The translations under genes were made by a program, and so were the position numbers. A DNA stretch of 64,000 nucleotides from Marinomonas sp. TW1 (GTDB lineage: Bacteria; Pseudomonadota; Gammaproteobacteria; Pseudomonadales; Marinomonadaceae): positions 22,258 to 86,257 of the forward strand of contig NZ_JSEE01000017.1 in the NCBI RefSeq assembly GCF_001625355.1, in the 5' to 3' direction. The number at the start of each line of letters is the position of its first letter. Position 1 is the stretch's first letter. Shown here piece by piece: positions 8,616 to 15,771 of the stretch. Under the pieces are notes generated by a model. The model searched no databases. It saw nothing but the letters and a program-made list of their open reading frames with translations, and had not been told where the DNA came from.

Positions 8616-9179
8616 CTAACCCTCCCCGAAGTGTCTTCCTGTGGCGTTTTTGACGCGTTCGATGGTTTGGTCGACCCATGCGGGGTTGGTTTGGATTTTG
8701 GCGAGTTGTTGTTGGTAGTTTCGGATGGTTTGAATCATGTTCATGATGTCGGTGGCGGAGACGACGGCGATGCTTTCGGTGATGCCTAGGGATTTGGCGA
8801 CGTCGTTAATGAGTTTGAGTTTTTCATCGTCTTGGATGGGGTTGGGTAGGCTTTGTTGCACCGGTTCGGGTTCTGGCGGTTGTTCTGTTTGGGCTTGATC
8901 GAAGGCGCGGATGACTTCTAAGTTAAACTTGGGGCTGATCCACATGGCGTAAGCGTAAACCAGTTCTTTGCAGACATAGGTTCCAACGCCCTGTTTTGCT
9001 TTAATAGCCGGAATTCCGGCTATTTCAATTTCAGCTAACAGCTCTTTTGTTTGTTGGTTGTTTAAAAAGTAATTTGGACGATGCTTATTTTCGGCACCAG
9101 CCGCTTTATGAAGATCATTAAGGGAATACAATCCGTCGAGTGTGCGGATGTCTTTTGAAGCAATCATTAAGTGAGCCAT
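8616..9179 (-). CDS. KilA-N domain antirepressor-like protein
   Basis: 187 residues. Residues about 3-90 have the KilA-N pattern (DGLYSLNDLHKAAGAENKHRPNYFL, then GVGTYVCKELVYAYAMWISPKFNLEVIRAF), a DNA-binding domain found in phage antirepressors and Rha/Ant-type proteins. The C-terminal part, past a Pro/Glu linker, has a helical SATDIMNMIQTIRNYQQQLAKIQ segment. The gene is preceded by a C4-like antisense RNA that can pair with its ribosome site, which is the control known for ant of P1 and P7. An antirepressor role is therefore well supported by context. AGGAGG sits six bases before ATG. Confidence 0.85.
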   Translation of the reverse strand: MAHLMIASKDIRTLDGLYSLNDLHKAAGAENKHRPNYFLNNQQTKELLAEIEIAGIPAIKAKQGVGTYVCKELVYAYAMWISPKFNLEVIRAFDQAQTEQPPEPEPVQQSLPNPIQDDEKLKLINDVAKSLGITESIAVVSATDIMNMIQTIRNYQQQLAKIQTNPAWVDQTIERVKNATGRHFGEG

Positions 9180-9183
9180 CTAT

Positions 9184-9227
9184 GGCCTCCTTTGGGTCAT
9201 CATGACCACCTAAACTAAGGTCTCAAT
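9184..9227 (-). promoter_or_regulatory. Antisense target site 2, covering the KilA-N ribosome site
   Basis: Reading the minus strand, this leader holds TTGAGAC, then a small hairpin (GGTCAT/ATGACC), then CCCAAAGG overlapping AGGAGG, then GGCC. These three blocks are complementary, in the right order, to GTCTCAA, CCTTTGGG and GGCC of the RNA at 9241-9313. Pairing would hide the ribosome site. Confidence 0.7.
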
Positions 9228-9240
9228 CTCAATAGAGGTG

Positions 9241-9313
9241 GTGGGTCAAATAACAGGTTGAGACTACCGCCCAAAGGCACGGCCTAGCCGAAGCTAGCCT
9301 GAAACCGACCCAC
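9241..9313 (-). ncRNA. C4-like antisense RNA
   Basis: A 73-base segment closed by a perfect seven-base stem (GTGGGTC with GACCCAC). Inside are a CTAGC-TTCG-GCTAG tetraloop hairpin, a CAGG/CCTG helix and a loop bearing CCTTTGGGC. It lies in the leader of the KilA-N gene and is complementary in three ordered blocks to sites on both sides of it. P1 and P7 c4 RNAs are processed from such leaders and block ant translation, and P4 CI RNA works similarly by causing early termination. The overall plan matches; family membership was not tested by covariance search. Confidence 0.75.
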
Positions 9314-9332
9314 CATATAGGCGAATCTCAGC

Positions 9333-9357
9333 CACAAAAAAACACGCGGAGCGTGTT
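9333..9357 (-). terminator. Leader terminator between target 1 and the C4-like RNA
   Basis: On the minus strand AACACGC, loop TCC and GCGTGTT are followed by more T residues, making a compact intrinsic terminator. It starts immediately after target 1, so pairing of the antisense RNA there could influence termination. Confidence 0.65.
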
Positions 9358-9388
9358 CTAGGCCGCTTTGGTAAACGGGGTCTCAATC
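9358..9388 (-). promoter_or_regulatory. Antisense target site 1
   Basis: On the minus strand ATTGAGACC is followed by CCAAAG, one base and GGCCTAG. These match GTCTCAA, CTTTGG and CTAGGCC of the C4-like RNA. The order and content copy target 2 at the KilA-N start, so the RNA is flanked by two related targets, comparable to the duplicated target arrangement described for P1, P7 and P4 immunity. Confidence 0.65.
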
Positions 9389-9417
9389 CCGACACTGGAT
9401 TTTGCCAGTGCAGGGAA

Positions 9418-9446
9418 ATAGTAGATCAGAAAGGATGAGAGGTCAA
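9418..9446 (-). promoter_or_regulatory. Sigma70-type promoter of the antirepressor leader
   Basis: TTGACC and TACTAT are separated by exactly 17 bases on the minus strand. A CACTGG/CCAGTG hairpin follows at about 9393-9410, at the predicted 5' end. It would drive target 1, the C4-like RNA and the KilA-N gene as one transcript. Confidence 0.6.
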
Positions 9447-9496
9447 CTGGTTACAAAACGCAACATAAAAAGTAAAGATAGCGTAAACACTTAGGC

Positions 9497-9525
9497 TTGA
9501 AGTTTCTAAAAAATTTCAGTATAAG
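9497..9525 (+). promoter_or_regulatory. Candidate promoter of the AT-rich cargo operon
   Basis: TTGAAG and TATAAG with a 17-base spacer on the plus strand, about 125 bases before the first gene of the three-gene operon. The surrounding DNA is very AT-rich, which raises the chance of a false match, but spacing and both hexamers are good. Confidence 0.45.
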
Positions 9526-9649
9526 AGTTAATTAAGGGAGTTAATAACCAGTGTTTTAAAGAATTATCACAAGATGAAAAAACATTTCAAGAAACACTAT
9601 CCTTATTATAAATAAAAATTTATTACTATATAGAATTAAGGGATATTAT

Positions 9650-10210
9650 ATGGGTACTTTAATGTGGTATATTAATAATATAATTATTATATTCTCCATA
9701 ATATTTATATTAATTTTTGTATCCCGAATAATAATTTCAGCCCCAAACAATACAGAAAAACTAGTAAGAGCATTATCAGCAGGACTAGCAGTATTTATAT
9801 ATACAATAGCTTCTAAGTCAGGCATAGCAATTCCTGATTTGATTTTTCAATCTATCGACATATCTGGAGGGTTCTTATTTAAAACTATTAATCTTTTTCT
9901 TCCCGGATTTGTTAGCTCTATTATAGTATACTTTTTTTTAAGAGCAGTCACCAAAGAGAATAGCAACGACAAATCACTATATTTATTAATATTCTTAAGC
10001 GTATTATTAACAGTATCACTTATTGATTTACAGGTTTATTCATGGAATATCAACTCTAAAAACTCAATTTTTATATTAAATGGCAGTTTCATAACAGGAA
10101 TAGTTATTAGCATTATCTTTAATTCAAAATATCTAGCCAGTCTATCTATTAGTAAAAACAACACAACCCCTTTCAAAAAAGATCAAAAAAAATGGAAGGA
10201 TGAATATTAA
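9650..10210 (+). CDS. Five-helix integral membrane protein, first gene of AT-rich cargo operon
   Basis: 186 residues with five hydrophobic segments at about 8-27, 42-60, 78-99, 108-128 and 140-160, ending in a short Lys-rich tail. No family recognised. Composition (Ile, Asn, Lys rich; A/T third positions) is far from that of the phage structural genes nearby, pointing to separate acquisition. It is followed after 11 bases by the GTPase-like gene, so the two are probably translated from one mRNA. A role as the membrane partner or effector of the GTPase is an inference from context. Confidence 0.7.
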   Translation: MGTLMWYINNIIIIFSIIFILIFVSRIIISAPNNTEKLVRALSAGLAVFIYTIASKSGIAIPDLIFQSIDISGGFLFKTINLFLPGFVSSIIVYFFLRAVTKENSNDKSLYLLIFLSVLLTVSLIDLQVYSWNINSKNSIFILNGSFITGIVISIIFNSKYLASLSISKNNTTPFKKDQKKWKDEY

Positions 10211-10221
10211 AGGAATAAAAA

Positions 10222-11052
10222 ATGTTAAATAAATTAAAAAATAAATTTAAAGAATTTGAAAAAGAACTTAAAGTGGAAAAAAAACTTAAAGTGGAAAAAG
10301 AAAATAGAAATAAAGAGAGAAAAATATTCATATTTGGAGCACCTCACTCAGGAAAATCAACATTTACTTCTGAGTTAATAAACTATATAGACTTACATGA
10401 AGATTTTATTTTAAGAAGGGATCCCATTAATAATAAAAATGGAGTCATACAAATTTCAGAATGGTGCGACAATCATGAGTGTGGTAAATTCCCATTACAA
10501 ACACAGAGCGATACGATTATAAAAATTAACATTGAATTTTCAGAAAAAAATATTAAAGGATTGAATCGTATTGTTCTATATGAAATATCAGGTGAAAAAA
10601 CCATGCTATTTGATCCTATTCATGATGATAGTGTAATGAGTGGGAGTGAAAATACAGCCAACGAAATAATAGAGCTCAAAAATTTTCTTGAAAAATCAGA
10701 CTGTGTTATGATTTTCGCTTCATCAAAACCTGATTCGACTGAAGAAAAAAATAGAATTCTAAACTTCTTAGAATTAGTAGATAGAACATATCCAAAAAAA
10801 CCGATTTGCCTTATCCTAACTAAGTTTGATTTAATAAGAGGCGATTATAGAAACCCATCAAAAGCATTAAAAGACCTTTATTACTCTACTGCAGAAATTC
10901 TATTTTCAAAAGACAACAGTATGGTATTTGATTTCTCTGTTGGTGTTGTAGGTGTCAGAAAAATATCAGAAGATGAATCAGAAAATTATATATCAAAAAA
11001 TCAATCAGAAGATTATTTAAAGGAAATTTTTGATTATATGAGGACTATATAA
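10222..11052 (+). CDS. P-loop GTPase-like protein, second gene of AT-rich cargo operon
   Basis: 276 residues. A Lys/Glu-rich helical N-terminus (1-33) is followed by a strand and Walker A motif GAPHSGKST at 39-47. YEISGE at 120-125 sits where the DxxG motif of GTPases is expected, and ILTKFDL at about 198-204 matches the NKxD guanine-recognition motif with Thr for Asn. The ISGE form and the TKxD form resemble bacterial double-GTPase-like proteins seen in conflict systems, but I cannot assign the family firmly. The stop overlaps the next start (TAATG). AGGA lies eight bases before the start. Confidence 0.75.
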   Translation: MLNKLKNKFKEFEKELKVEKKLKVEKENRNKERKIFIFGAPHSGKSTFTSELINYIDLHEDFILRRDPINNKNGVIQISEWCDNHECGKFPLQTQSDTIIKINIEFSEKNIKGLNRIVLYEISGEKTMLFDPIHDDSVMSGSENTANEIIELKNFLEKSDCVMIFASSKPDSTEEKNRILNFLELVDRTYPKKPICLILTKFDLIRGDYRNPSKALKDLYYSTAEILFSKDNSMVFDFSVGVVGVRKISEDESENYISKNQSEDYLKEIFDYMRTI

Positions 11053-11996
11053 TGAATTTTGATATTGAGATATCTACTGATGTTAGTGGTGTATATAAAA
11101 CAGCGAGTGGAGAAAAAAAAATTGCATCATATGGCAAACCTATAAATGAAAAACCAATTGAAATCCAATCAAAACCATCAGTTTTCATTAGAAAATTAAA
11201 AAATGAAAATAGTTCAGTAATTGGCATTAACCTTTACAGTACAGTAATATCAAACGACTCCTGCTTTATATTTAGACAAACTACTGATGGTATAACTCTA
11301 CCAGGTCATAATGGAAAAGCATGCTCTACAATTACTCTTAAATTCCCATCTATTAGATCAAATTACAAAGAATGGATGTATATCCTAGAGAAAACGATTA
11401 TAAAAGAAATAAATTTCAATGAATTAACTAATATTTTTTTTAAAAATAAAAAAAATACTCCTGATTTTTTCTTCACTGAAAACAAAGAAAACAAAGAAAA
11501 CAAAGAAAACAAAGAAAACAAAGACTTTCTTTACAAATCAAAAAACAGCAACTTGTACTTGTATATTGGCAGTAACATTAAAGACATAATAATTAATACT
11601 TTTGATGAATACTTCAATAAAAAAAGTAAAAAACCTTTTATTTTTCATAGTTACCATAAATCAAAATATACTGAGAACATCATAAAGGAATTTTATATGA
11701 TCGAACACTATCACCCAGTAAAAACAAATAGAAACAAAACAGATAATGAAGAAAGAAATAGAATAATACAAGACTTATCAATAGTACAAGAGTCAATAAA
11801 AACTCACTTAAATATAGTCGATACATTCCGTCCATTTTCCGACAATAAATCGACGTTACTCCATCACTTAACCAGAAGTAAGGAAATTGAAAAATCTCAC
11901 TCAGATATTCTAACTCTCTCATTAAGGTCAATAGAAAAATTACAAATTCTACAGTCACGTTATTTGAAAGAACTATTTCCCAATGATATTAATTGA
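11052..11996 (+). CDS. Unknown protein with ENK repeat, third gene of AT-rich cargo operon
   Basis: 314 residues, no family recognised and no membrane segment. The N-terminal 130 residues look globular and mixed alpha/beta. Five ENK triplets form a charged linker at 143-157. The C-terminal part ends in long helices (from about 225) with a probable coiled coil. Translation starts in a one-base overlap with the GTPase stop, so the two proteins are likely made in equal amounts. It could be a regulator, sensor or effector of the GTPase; the sequence does not say which. It ends eight bases inside the convergent recombinase remnant. Confidence 0.68.
   Translation: MNFDIEISTDVSGVYKTASGEKKIASYGKPINEKPIEIQSKPSVFIRKLKNENSSVIGINLYSTVISNDSCFIFRQTTDGITLPGHNGKACSTITLKFPSIRSNYKEWMYILEKTIIKEINFNELTNIFFKNKKNTPDFFFTENKENKENKENKENKDFLYKSKNSNLYLYIGSNIKDIIINTFDEYFNKKSKKPFIFHSYHKSKYTENIIKEFYMIEHYHPVKTNRNKTDNEERNRIIQDLSIVQESIKTHLNIVDTFRPFSDNKSTLLHHLTRSKEIEKSHSDILTLSLRSIEKLQILQSRYLKELFPNDIN
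11478..11522 (+). repeat. Nine-base tandem repeat, five copies of gaaaacaaa
   Basis: Five perfect copies of a 9-base unit encode five ENK triplets in the third cargo protein. Loss or gain of a unit keeps the frame, so it can vary linker length but not switch the gene off. Confidence 0.9.
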
Positions 11997-13142
11997 TTGT
12001 CGTTCTATTACCCCACTCCCCTAGCGCTTTGCGCATCTGTTCTCTGGAATGGCTGTGCATGTAGCGTTTGTCCAGTCCGTCCCGTTCGTGGTTGAGTAGC
12101 ATTTCCCCTATTACCCAGTCGATGCCCATGTCTTGCCAGCTGTCGCGGGCGAGTTTGCGTATGTCGTGGCTGGTGAACTTGATGCCGACGTCGTCGCTGA
12201 GGCTTTGGTACCAACGCTCTATGGTGCGCGTGGTAATGGGCTTGATGCCTTTGACGCTGAATATGTAGGTGCCACGCTTTGGCAGGCTGTTGATGAGGTC
12301 CATGGCGTGTTGAGTAATGGGCAAGCGGTGCTCGGTGCCGTTTTTGGTGTTCTCTGCGGGTAGGTACCATTCCAACATGTTGGACGAAAAGTGCTTCCAT
12401 TCGGCAAGGCTGGTTTCGCCTTCTCGGGTGGCGTGGAGCAGCTGGGTCATGAAGAAGACGCGGCGTTGTTTTGGTTGCTGGTTAATGGCGGCGAGTAACA
12501 CGGGGAGATCGTGGGGTTTGAGTCGTCCTGGTTGGCTGTCGGGCTGGGAGGTGGTGAAGCTGCTGAGGGTGATGTTTTTGGTGGAGTTGCTGGCAATGAG
12601 GCCGAGTTCGTAGGCGCGTGTAAAGGCGGTTTTCAGGGTGCCAAGCACGCCTTTTATGGTCGACAGGGCGTAGTCGCTTTGCATGGGCATGTAGAGCTGC
12701 TTGTACAGTAAGGGCTTGTCGATGTGGTTGAGCCGCACTTGGTCGAGCTGGCTGAGTAGATGGTTGCCTATGTAGCTGGACGCGGTGGACACGTAATCCG
12801 CCGAGTAGGTTTTGTCGGTGTCGATGTGCTGCATGTACCACATTAAGACTTCGCCGCCGGTTTGGAAGGCGGACACGGTGAGGCTGGCTTCCCGATCGGC
12901 CAAGGCGTTGGCCCGTATGGCGGGGAGCTCGGCAAAGAGGGTTTTGGCGGTGACGGCGGCCATTTGGCGAGTTTGGTACGCTGGCGCTTTTTGCCTTTGT
13001 AGACGACGTCGTAAAAGGTGCCTCCGGTTCGCGCGGCGTTGATGTGGAATTCCACGCGGCGCGAATCGTAGAGGTAGCGCTTGTCGGTTTTCAGAGCGGC
13101 TTTGATGGTGGTGTCGGTTATCTTGGTGGCGCGCTTGGTCAT
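11989..13142 (-). pseudogene. Tyrosine recombinase with a frameshift near 12960
   Basis: The N-terminal arm-binding domain is read from ATG 13142 (MTKRATKITDTTIKAAL to RQRTKLAKW at about 12960). The rest, from AAVTAKTLFAEL to the stop at 11989, is one frame away, so a single-base change near 12955-12960 splits the gene. Catalytic residues are still present in the C-terminal part: Arg in ATREGE, His and Arg in SHDIRKLA, His in LNHERDG and Tyr in KRYMH. ATG 13142 overlaps the upstream stop (ATGA), which supports that start. It is a second recombinase in addition to the dusA-proximal integrase. Programmed frameshifting or a sequencing error are alternatives. Confidence 0.75.
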
Positions 13143-13669
13143 GCAATGGCCTTGGTGCTTTGCTTGTCCCTTACTAGGCTAACCAGCTCTTTTTCTAGCC
13201 GCTTAATAAAGCGTTTTCGCCCTTCTGCCACGTTGTTGGCAAAGGTCTTTTCGCTCATGCTTTTGTGTGCTGGGCCAAGGCGCAGCTCGGCAGCAAAGAC
13301 GGGCAAGCTTGCCGCGATACGAGCGTTGCTTAGCGGTTTGCCTTGTGTGGTTTTGCGCCCTTCGGCCAGTACCGCAGCAAATAAGCAAAGCTTTTGCATG
13401 CGGGATAAGTCTGCAAATAGCCAAGCAAAGCCTTTGTCTTTGGCTGACAGCATGCGAATTTGCCGCATCATGGCGGCATTGCTTTCCCCGCCACCTTGGA
13501 AGCTTGGTACCACGCCTGTTTGTAATGATTCACAAATTCGCCCTGTGTTGCCTACGCCTGTCCAACCGGCATCGGCTGAACTGGCAGTCAGGTAGGTGAT
13601 TTGGTCGTTGATGATCCGCCATCCTAGCGCGCCCAGTGTGTTTGATTTGTCCCGGTCTAGCCAGCGCAT
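13139..13669 (-). CDS. Unknown phage protein coupled to the recombinase remnant
   Basis: 176 residues with a good AGGAAG ribosome site. No family recognised. The C-terminal half is helical and basic (NVAEGRKRFIKRLEKELVSLVRDK). Its stop overlaps the recombinase start by four bases, so the two were made together. It lies between the replication genes and the late genes, where lambdoid phages carry late regulators such as Q, but nothing in the sequence shows that role. Base composition is clearly GC-richer than the adjacent cargo operon. Confidence 0.6.
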   Translation of the reverse strand: MRWLDRDKSNTLGALGWRIINDQITYLTASSADAGWTGVGNTGRICESLQTGVVPSFQGGGESNAAMMRQIRMLSAKDKGFAWLFADLSRMQKLCLFAAVLAEGRKTTQGKPLSNARIAASLPVFAAELRLGPAHKSMSEKTFANNVAEGRKRFIKRLEKELVSLVRDKQSTKAIA

Positions 13670-13769
13670 GTTTTTTTGCTTCCTATATAAAACGTGGTTT
13701 GTGGGTTTGGATGTTGTTTAAATGTTTTGCTATGTTAGTAAGCTCACTTCATAACAAAGGACGTTATTT

Positions 13770-14033
13770 ATGAGATCAGCAACCGAGTCCCGCAAAATGC
13801 AACTCCGTCATGAAGCTCAAGCAGAAAAACACTTCCAAATAGAAGCTTTCGGCGATGAAATCGCAAAACGTGAAAAATACAAAGCACACAAAGGCTTAGA
13901 CGCCATTCACTTCTACTTAGTCCAGAAATACCAGTGGACTCCCGCCACGGTTCGTCATCTTTCTTTCGACGACTTAGAATTCTTGTTGAAAGAAGAGAAA
14001 CATGGCTGGGAGTTCATATTCGAAGAGGATTAA
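13770..14033 (+). CDS. Small unknown protein on the opposite strand
   Basis: 87 residues, highly charged, preceded by AAAGGA at proper distance. It is transcribed against the early minus-strand genes and has its own 100-base upstream region. The C-terminus is acidic and aromatic (WEFIFEED). No family recognised; likely a phage accessory gene. Confidence 0.6.
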   Translation: MRSATESRKMQLRHEAQAEKHFQIEAFGDEIAKREKYKAHKGLDAIHFYLVQKYQWTPATVRHLSFDDLEFLLKEEKHGWEFIFEED

Positions 14034-14040
14034 CGGCAAC

Positions 14041-14349
14041 CTATTCCTGAGTGTCTTCTTTTTTCCAGAAACGGCGCTGGGTTCGCCATAGGTAAGCCTT
14101 GAGCCGTTGATGCTCTATTTTTTCGATTTCTTCTGCCGTAATCTCTAAATTAGGGTGCTTGATCTTTTCCTTTTCAAGCTCCCTTTCCAGCTTTTCAACT
14201 TTGTTCATTAAACTTCCCTGCTCCATTCTTGCGTGTATCGCTGCGGCTCGAAGATGCATCCGATCTGCCACGCCAAAGCGATCCCATAACCACTTTACAA
14301 ATCGCTGGCTTGGTGTGTTTTCCCAATGTTTGTATTTCTGCTTTTTCAT
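14041..14349 (-). CDS. Unknown early phage protein with coiled coil
   Basis: 102 residues. An N-terminal basic/aromatic part (RFVKWLWDRFG) is followed by a strong heptad-like helix at about 48-85 (LMNKVEKLERELEKEKIKH). AGGAG lies seven bases upstream. It sits in the early operon between replication genes and the late region. Function unknown. Confidence 0.6.
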   Translation of the reverse strand: MKKQKYKHWENTPSQRFVKWLWDRFGVADRMHLRAAAIHARMEQGSLMNKVEKLERELEKEKIKHPNLEITAEEIEKIEHQRLKAYLWRTQRRFWKKEDTQE

Positions 14350-14365
14350 TATTGGCTCCTGTTTC

Positions 14366-14614
14366 TCAAACCCCCACAGACCGTGGGTAAGCGTTTTTCA
14401 TAATCTCTGTAATTCGAATGGGGTTGGTGATTTGCTCCCATTCTTGAAACTCAACATTCACTAACTCCCATAACCCTTCATCATTCACTTTCAGGAAGGC
14501 GTAAGCTCCCTTAAAAAAGTAAATGTAATTACAGTCTCGCGGTGCATCACTCCAGCTCGCAGTCACCTCAGAGCCATCGTCAAAGTGATAGCGAATTAGG
14601 TTCTCAGTGCTCAT
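14366..14614 (-). CDS. Unknown early phage protein
   Basis: 82 residues from ATG 14614, which overlaps the upstream stop (ATGA) and has AAGAGG upstream; an in-frame start 33 bases earlier exists but would run further into the upstream gene. The sequence suggests a small beta-rich fold (YHFDDGSEVTASW, YIYFFKGAYAFLKV). No family recognised. Confidence 0.58.
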   Translation of the reverse strand: MSTENLIRYHFDDGSEVTASWSDAPRDCNYIYFFKGAYAFLKVNDEGLWELVNVEFQEWEQITNPIRITEIMKNAYPRSVGV

Positions 14615-14964
14615 GTCACACCTCTTAATAAATCTTTCAACTGACAAACTTTTTCACGGCCGACCACTCGGCGGTGCAGTAATTCTTGCTCTGTCAGCTT
14701 TTCACCAAAGCTGGGCGCTTCGATGACAACACGCTTGAAACGCTCACCTCGTTGCCATGCCTTGCACACGTCTTGGTAGATTTTGGTGAAGGCTCGTTTG
14801 CCAGCCCCAGTGTCGCGTCGACGCAGTTTTGAGAAACCGACTCGTCGCCCTGCTTCGAACACCACCGCGTGGCTTGGTTGCCAGTGTGCTAGGTCGTGTG
14901 AGTTGCTTGCGGCTTCAAAATACGTCGCTTCTGCGGTTGGGAATTCATCAAACAAATCGTACAT
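14611..14964 (-). CDS. Unknown early phage protein
   Basis: 117 residues with TAGGAGC ahead of the ATG. The middle is strongly basic (GRRVGFSKLRRRDTGAGKRAF), which would suit nucleic-acid binding, but no motif allows a family call. It directly follows the replication gene and is coupled to the next gene by an ATGA overlap. Confidence 0.58.
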   Translation of the reverse strand: MYDLFDEFPTAEATYFEAASNSHDLAHWQPSHAVVFEAGRRVGFSKLRRRDTGAGKRAFTKIYQDVCKAWQRGERFKRVVIEAPSFGEKLTEQELLHRRVVGREKVCQLKDLLRGVT

Positions 14965-14973
14965 GGCTCGCTC

Positions 14974-15771
14974 CTACCAGTTGGTATCGTGGATATTCGA
15001 CAAGCTTTCGCTCACTTGCTGTTTGGCCGAGTGCAGCGGCGGTGCCGGTCGCCCTGTGGCGAACTTCATGGAATTGCGCATCCACGTTCGCCATGCGGCC
15101 ACCCAATCCGCCATGGTTGAGCCCTTGGCTCGGTGATGGTCCAAGAAATTATTGGTCTCAGTTCGCCAGTCGGTGGTGATTTGGTTTTCGGTTAGCCAAT
15201 CGAGCATTCGCTGGTCAACGAGAAATTCATCAGGAACGCCAGAAGCCCGTTTTGATTTTTTGCGTTTGGGCGGAACGACCAAAATATCTTTTGAATCTAT
15301 TTGTGATTCTATTGAAGAATCTATTAGTGAATTGTAGGAATCTCTTTCAGGGTTAGAGGAAAGAGATTCAGGGTTAGCGGAACCATTTTCAGGGTTAGCG
15401 GAACCATTTTCAGGGCTAGAATCGCCTTTGGAATCTCTTTCCATGTCCGTTTCTAAGGGTGAATTAGATTCAGGGTTAGGTATTTCAGCCAATCTATAAC
15501 GATTCACCTTGCCGTATTTCTTCCCATCAAAGTCCGTTGAGTGGATACCACCACCTTGGGAAATGACTTCGACATAACCAAGTTCAATAAGCTTCTTCAT
15601 TGAATTGGTCACTGTGCGCTCCGTCATGCCACCCAACTTGGCTAAGTGCGCCTTGCTGGGGTAGCACTCGCTTTTCTCATTGGCGTAGTTTGCCAGCAAG
15701 ATCAACACCATCTTGGTTGTACAAGGGAGGTCAACCTTGTAAATGGTGTCTGATAGATGCTTAAGGCTCAT
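14974..15771 (-). CDS. Phage replication protein, lambda O-like, with DnaT-like C-terminus
   Basis: 265 residues. The N-terminus is a winged helix (helix-turn-helix 36 type) with YPSKAHLAKLGGMTERTVTNSMKKL at about 37-62, as in phage replication initiators. Residues about 100-150 are a low-complexity linker with repeated NPENGSA units encoded by the iteron-like array. The C-terminus (WRTETNNFLDHHRAKGSTMADWVAAWRTWMRN) matches the DnaT-like module that contacts the host primosome or helicase loader. It should initiate replication at the repeats inside its own gene. ATGA overlap with the upstream gene. Confidence 0.8.
   Translation of the reverse strand: MSLKHLSDTIYKVDLPCTTKMVLILLANYANEKSECYPSKAHLAKLGGMTERTVTNSMKKLIELGYVEVISQGGGIHSTDFDGKKYGKVNRYRLAEIPNPESNSPLETDMERDSKGDSSPENGSANPENGSANPESLSSNPERDSYNSLIDSSIESQIDSKDILVVPPKRKKSKRASGVPDEFLVDQRMLDWLTENQITTDWRTETNNFLDHHRAKGSTMADWVAAWRTWMRNSMKFATGRPAPPLHSAKQQVSESLSNIHDTNW
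15280..15479 (-). repeat. Iteron-like array inside the replication gene; candidate phage origin
   Basis: Five copies of ttcagggttag (one with a single change) begin at 15346, 15368, 15389, 15410 and 15469. The first four are spaced 21-22 bases, about two helical turns. The flank at 15280-15345 is AT-rich with repeated gaatct. Iterons plus an AT-rich segment within the initiator gene is the arrangement of lambda ori within O. Confidence 0.65.

Noticed and set aside
12008..12841. Arg/His/Pro-rich alternative frames inside the recombinase remnant
   Set aside because: They are out-of-frame readings of GC-rich coding sequence; the true frame carries all catalytic motifs.
15346..15479. CRISPR-like spaced repeats
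   Set aside because: Eleven-base units with 10-11 base gaps inside an open reading frame are too short for CRISPR; they fit iterons.
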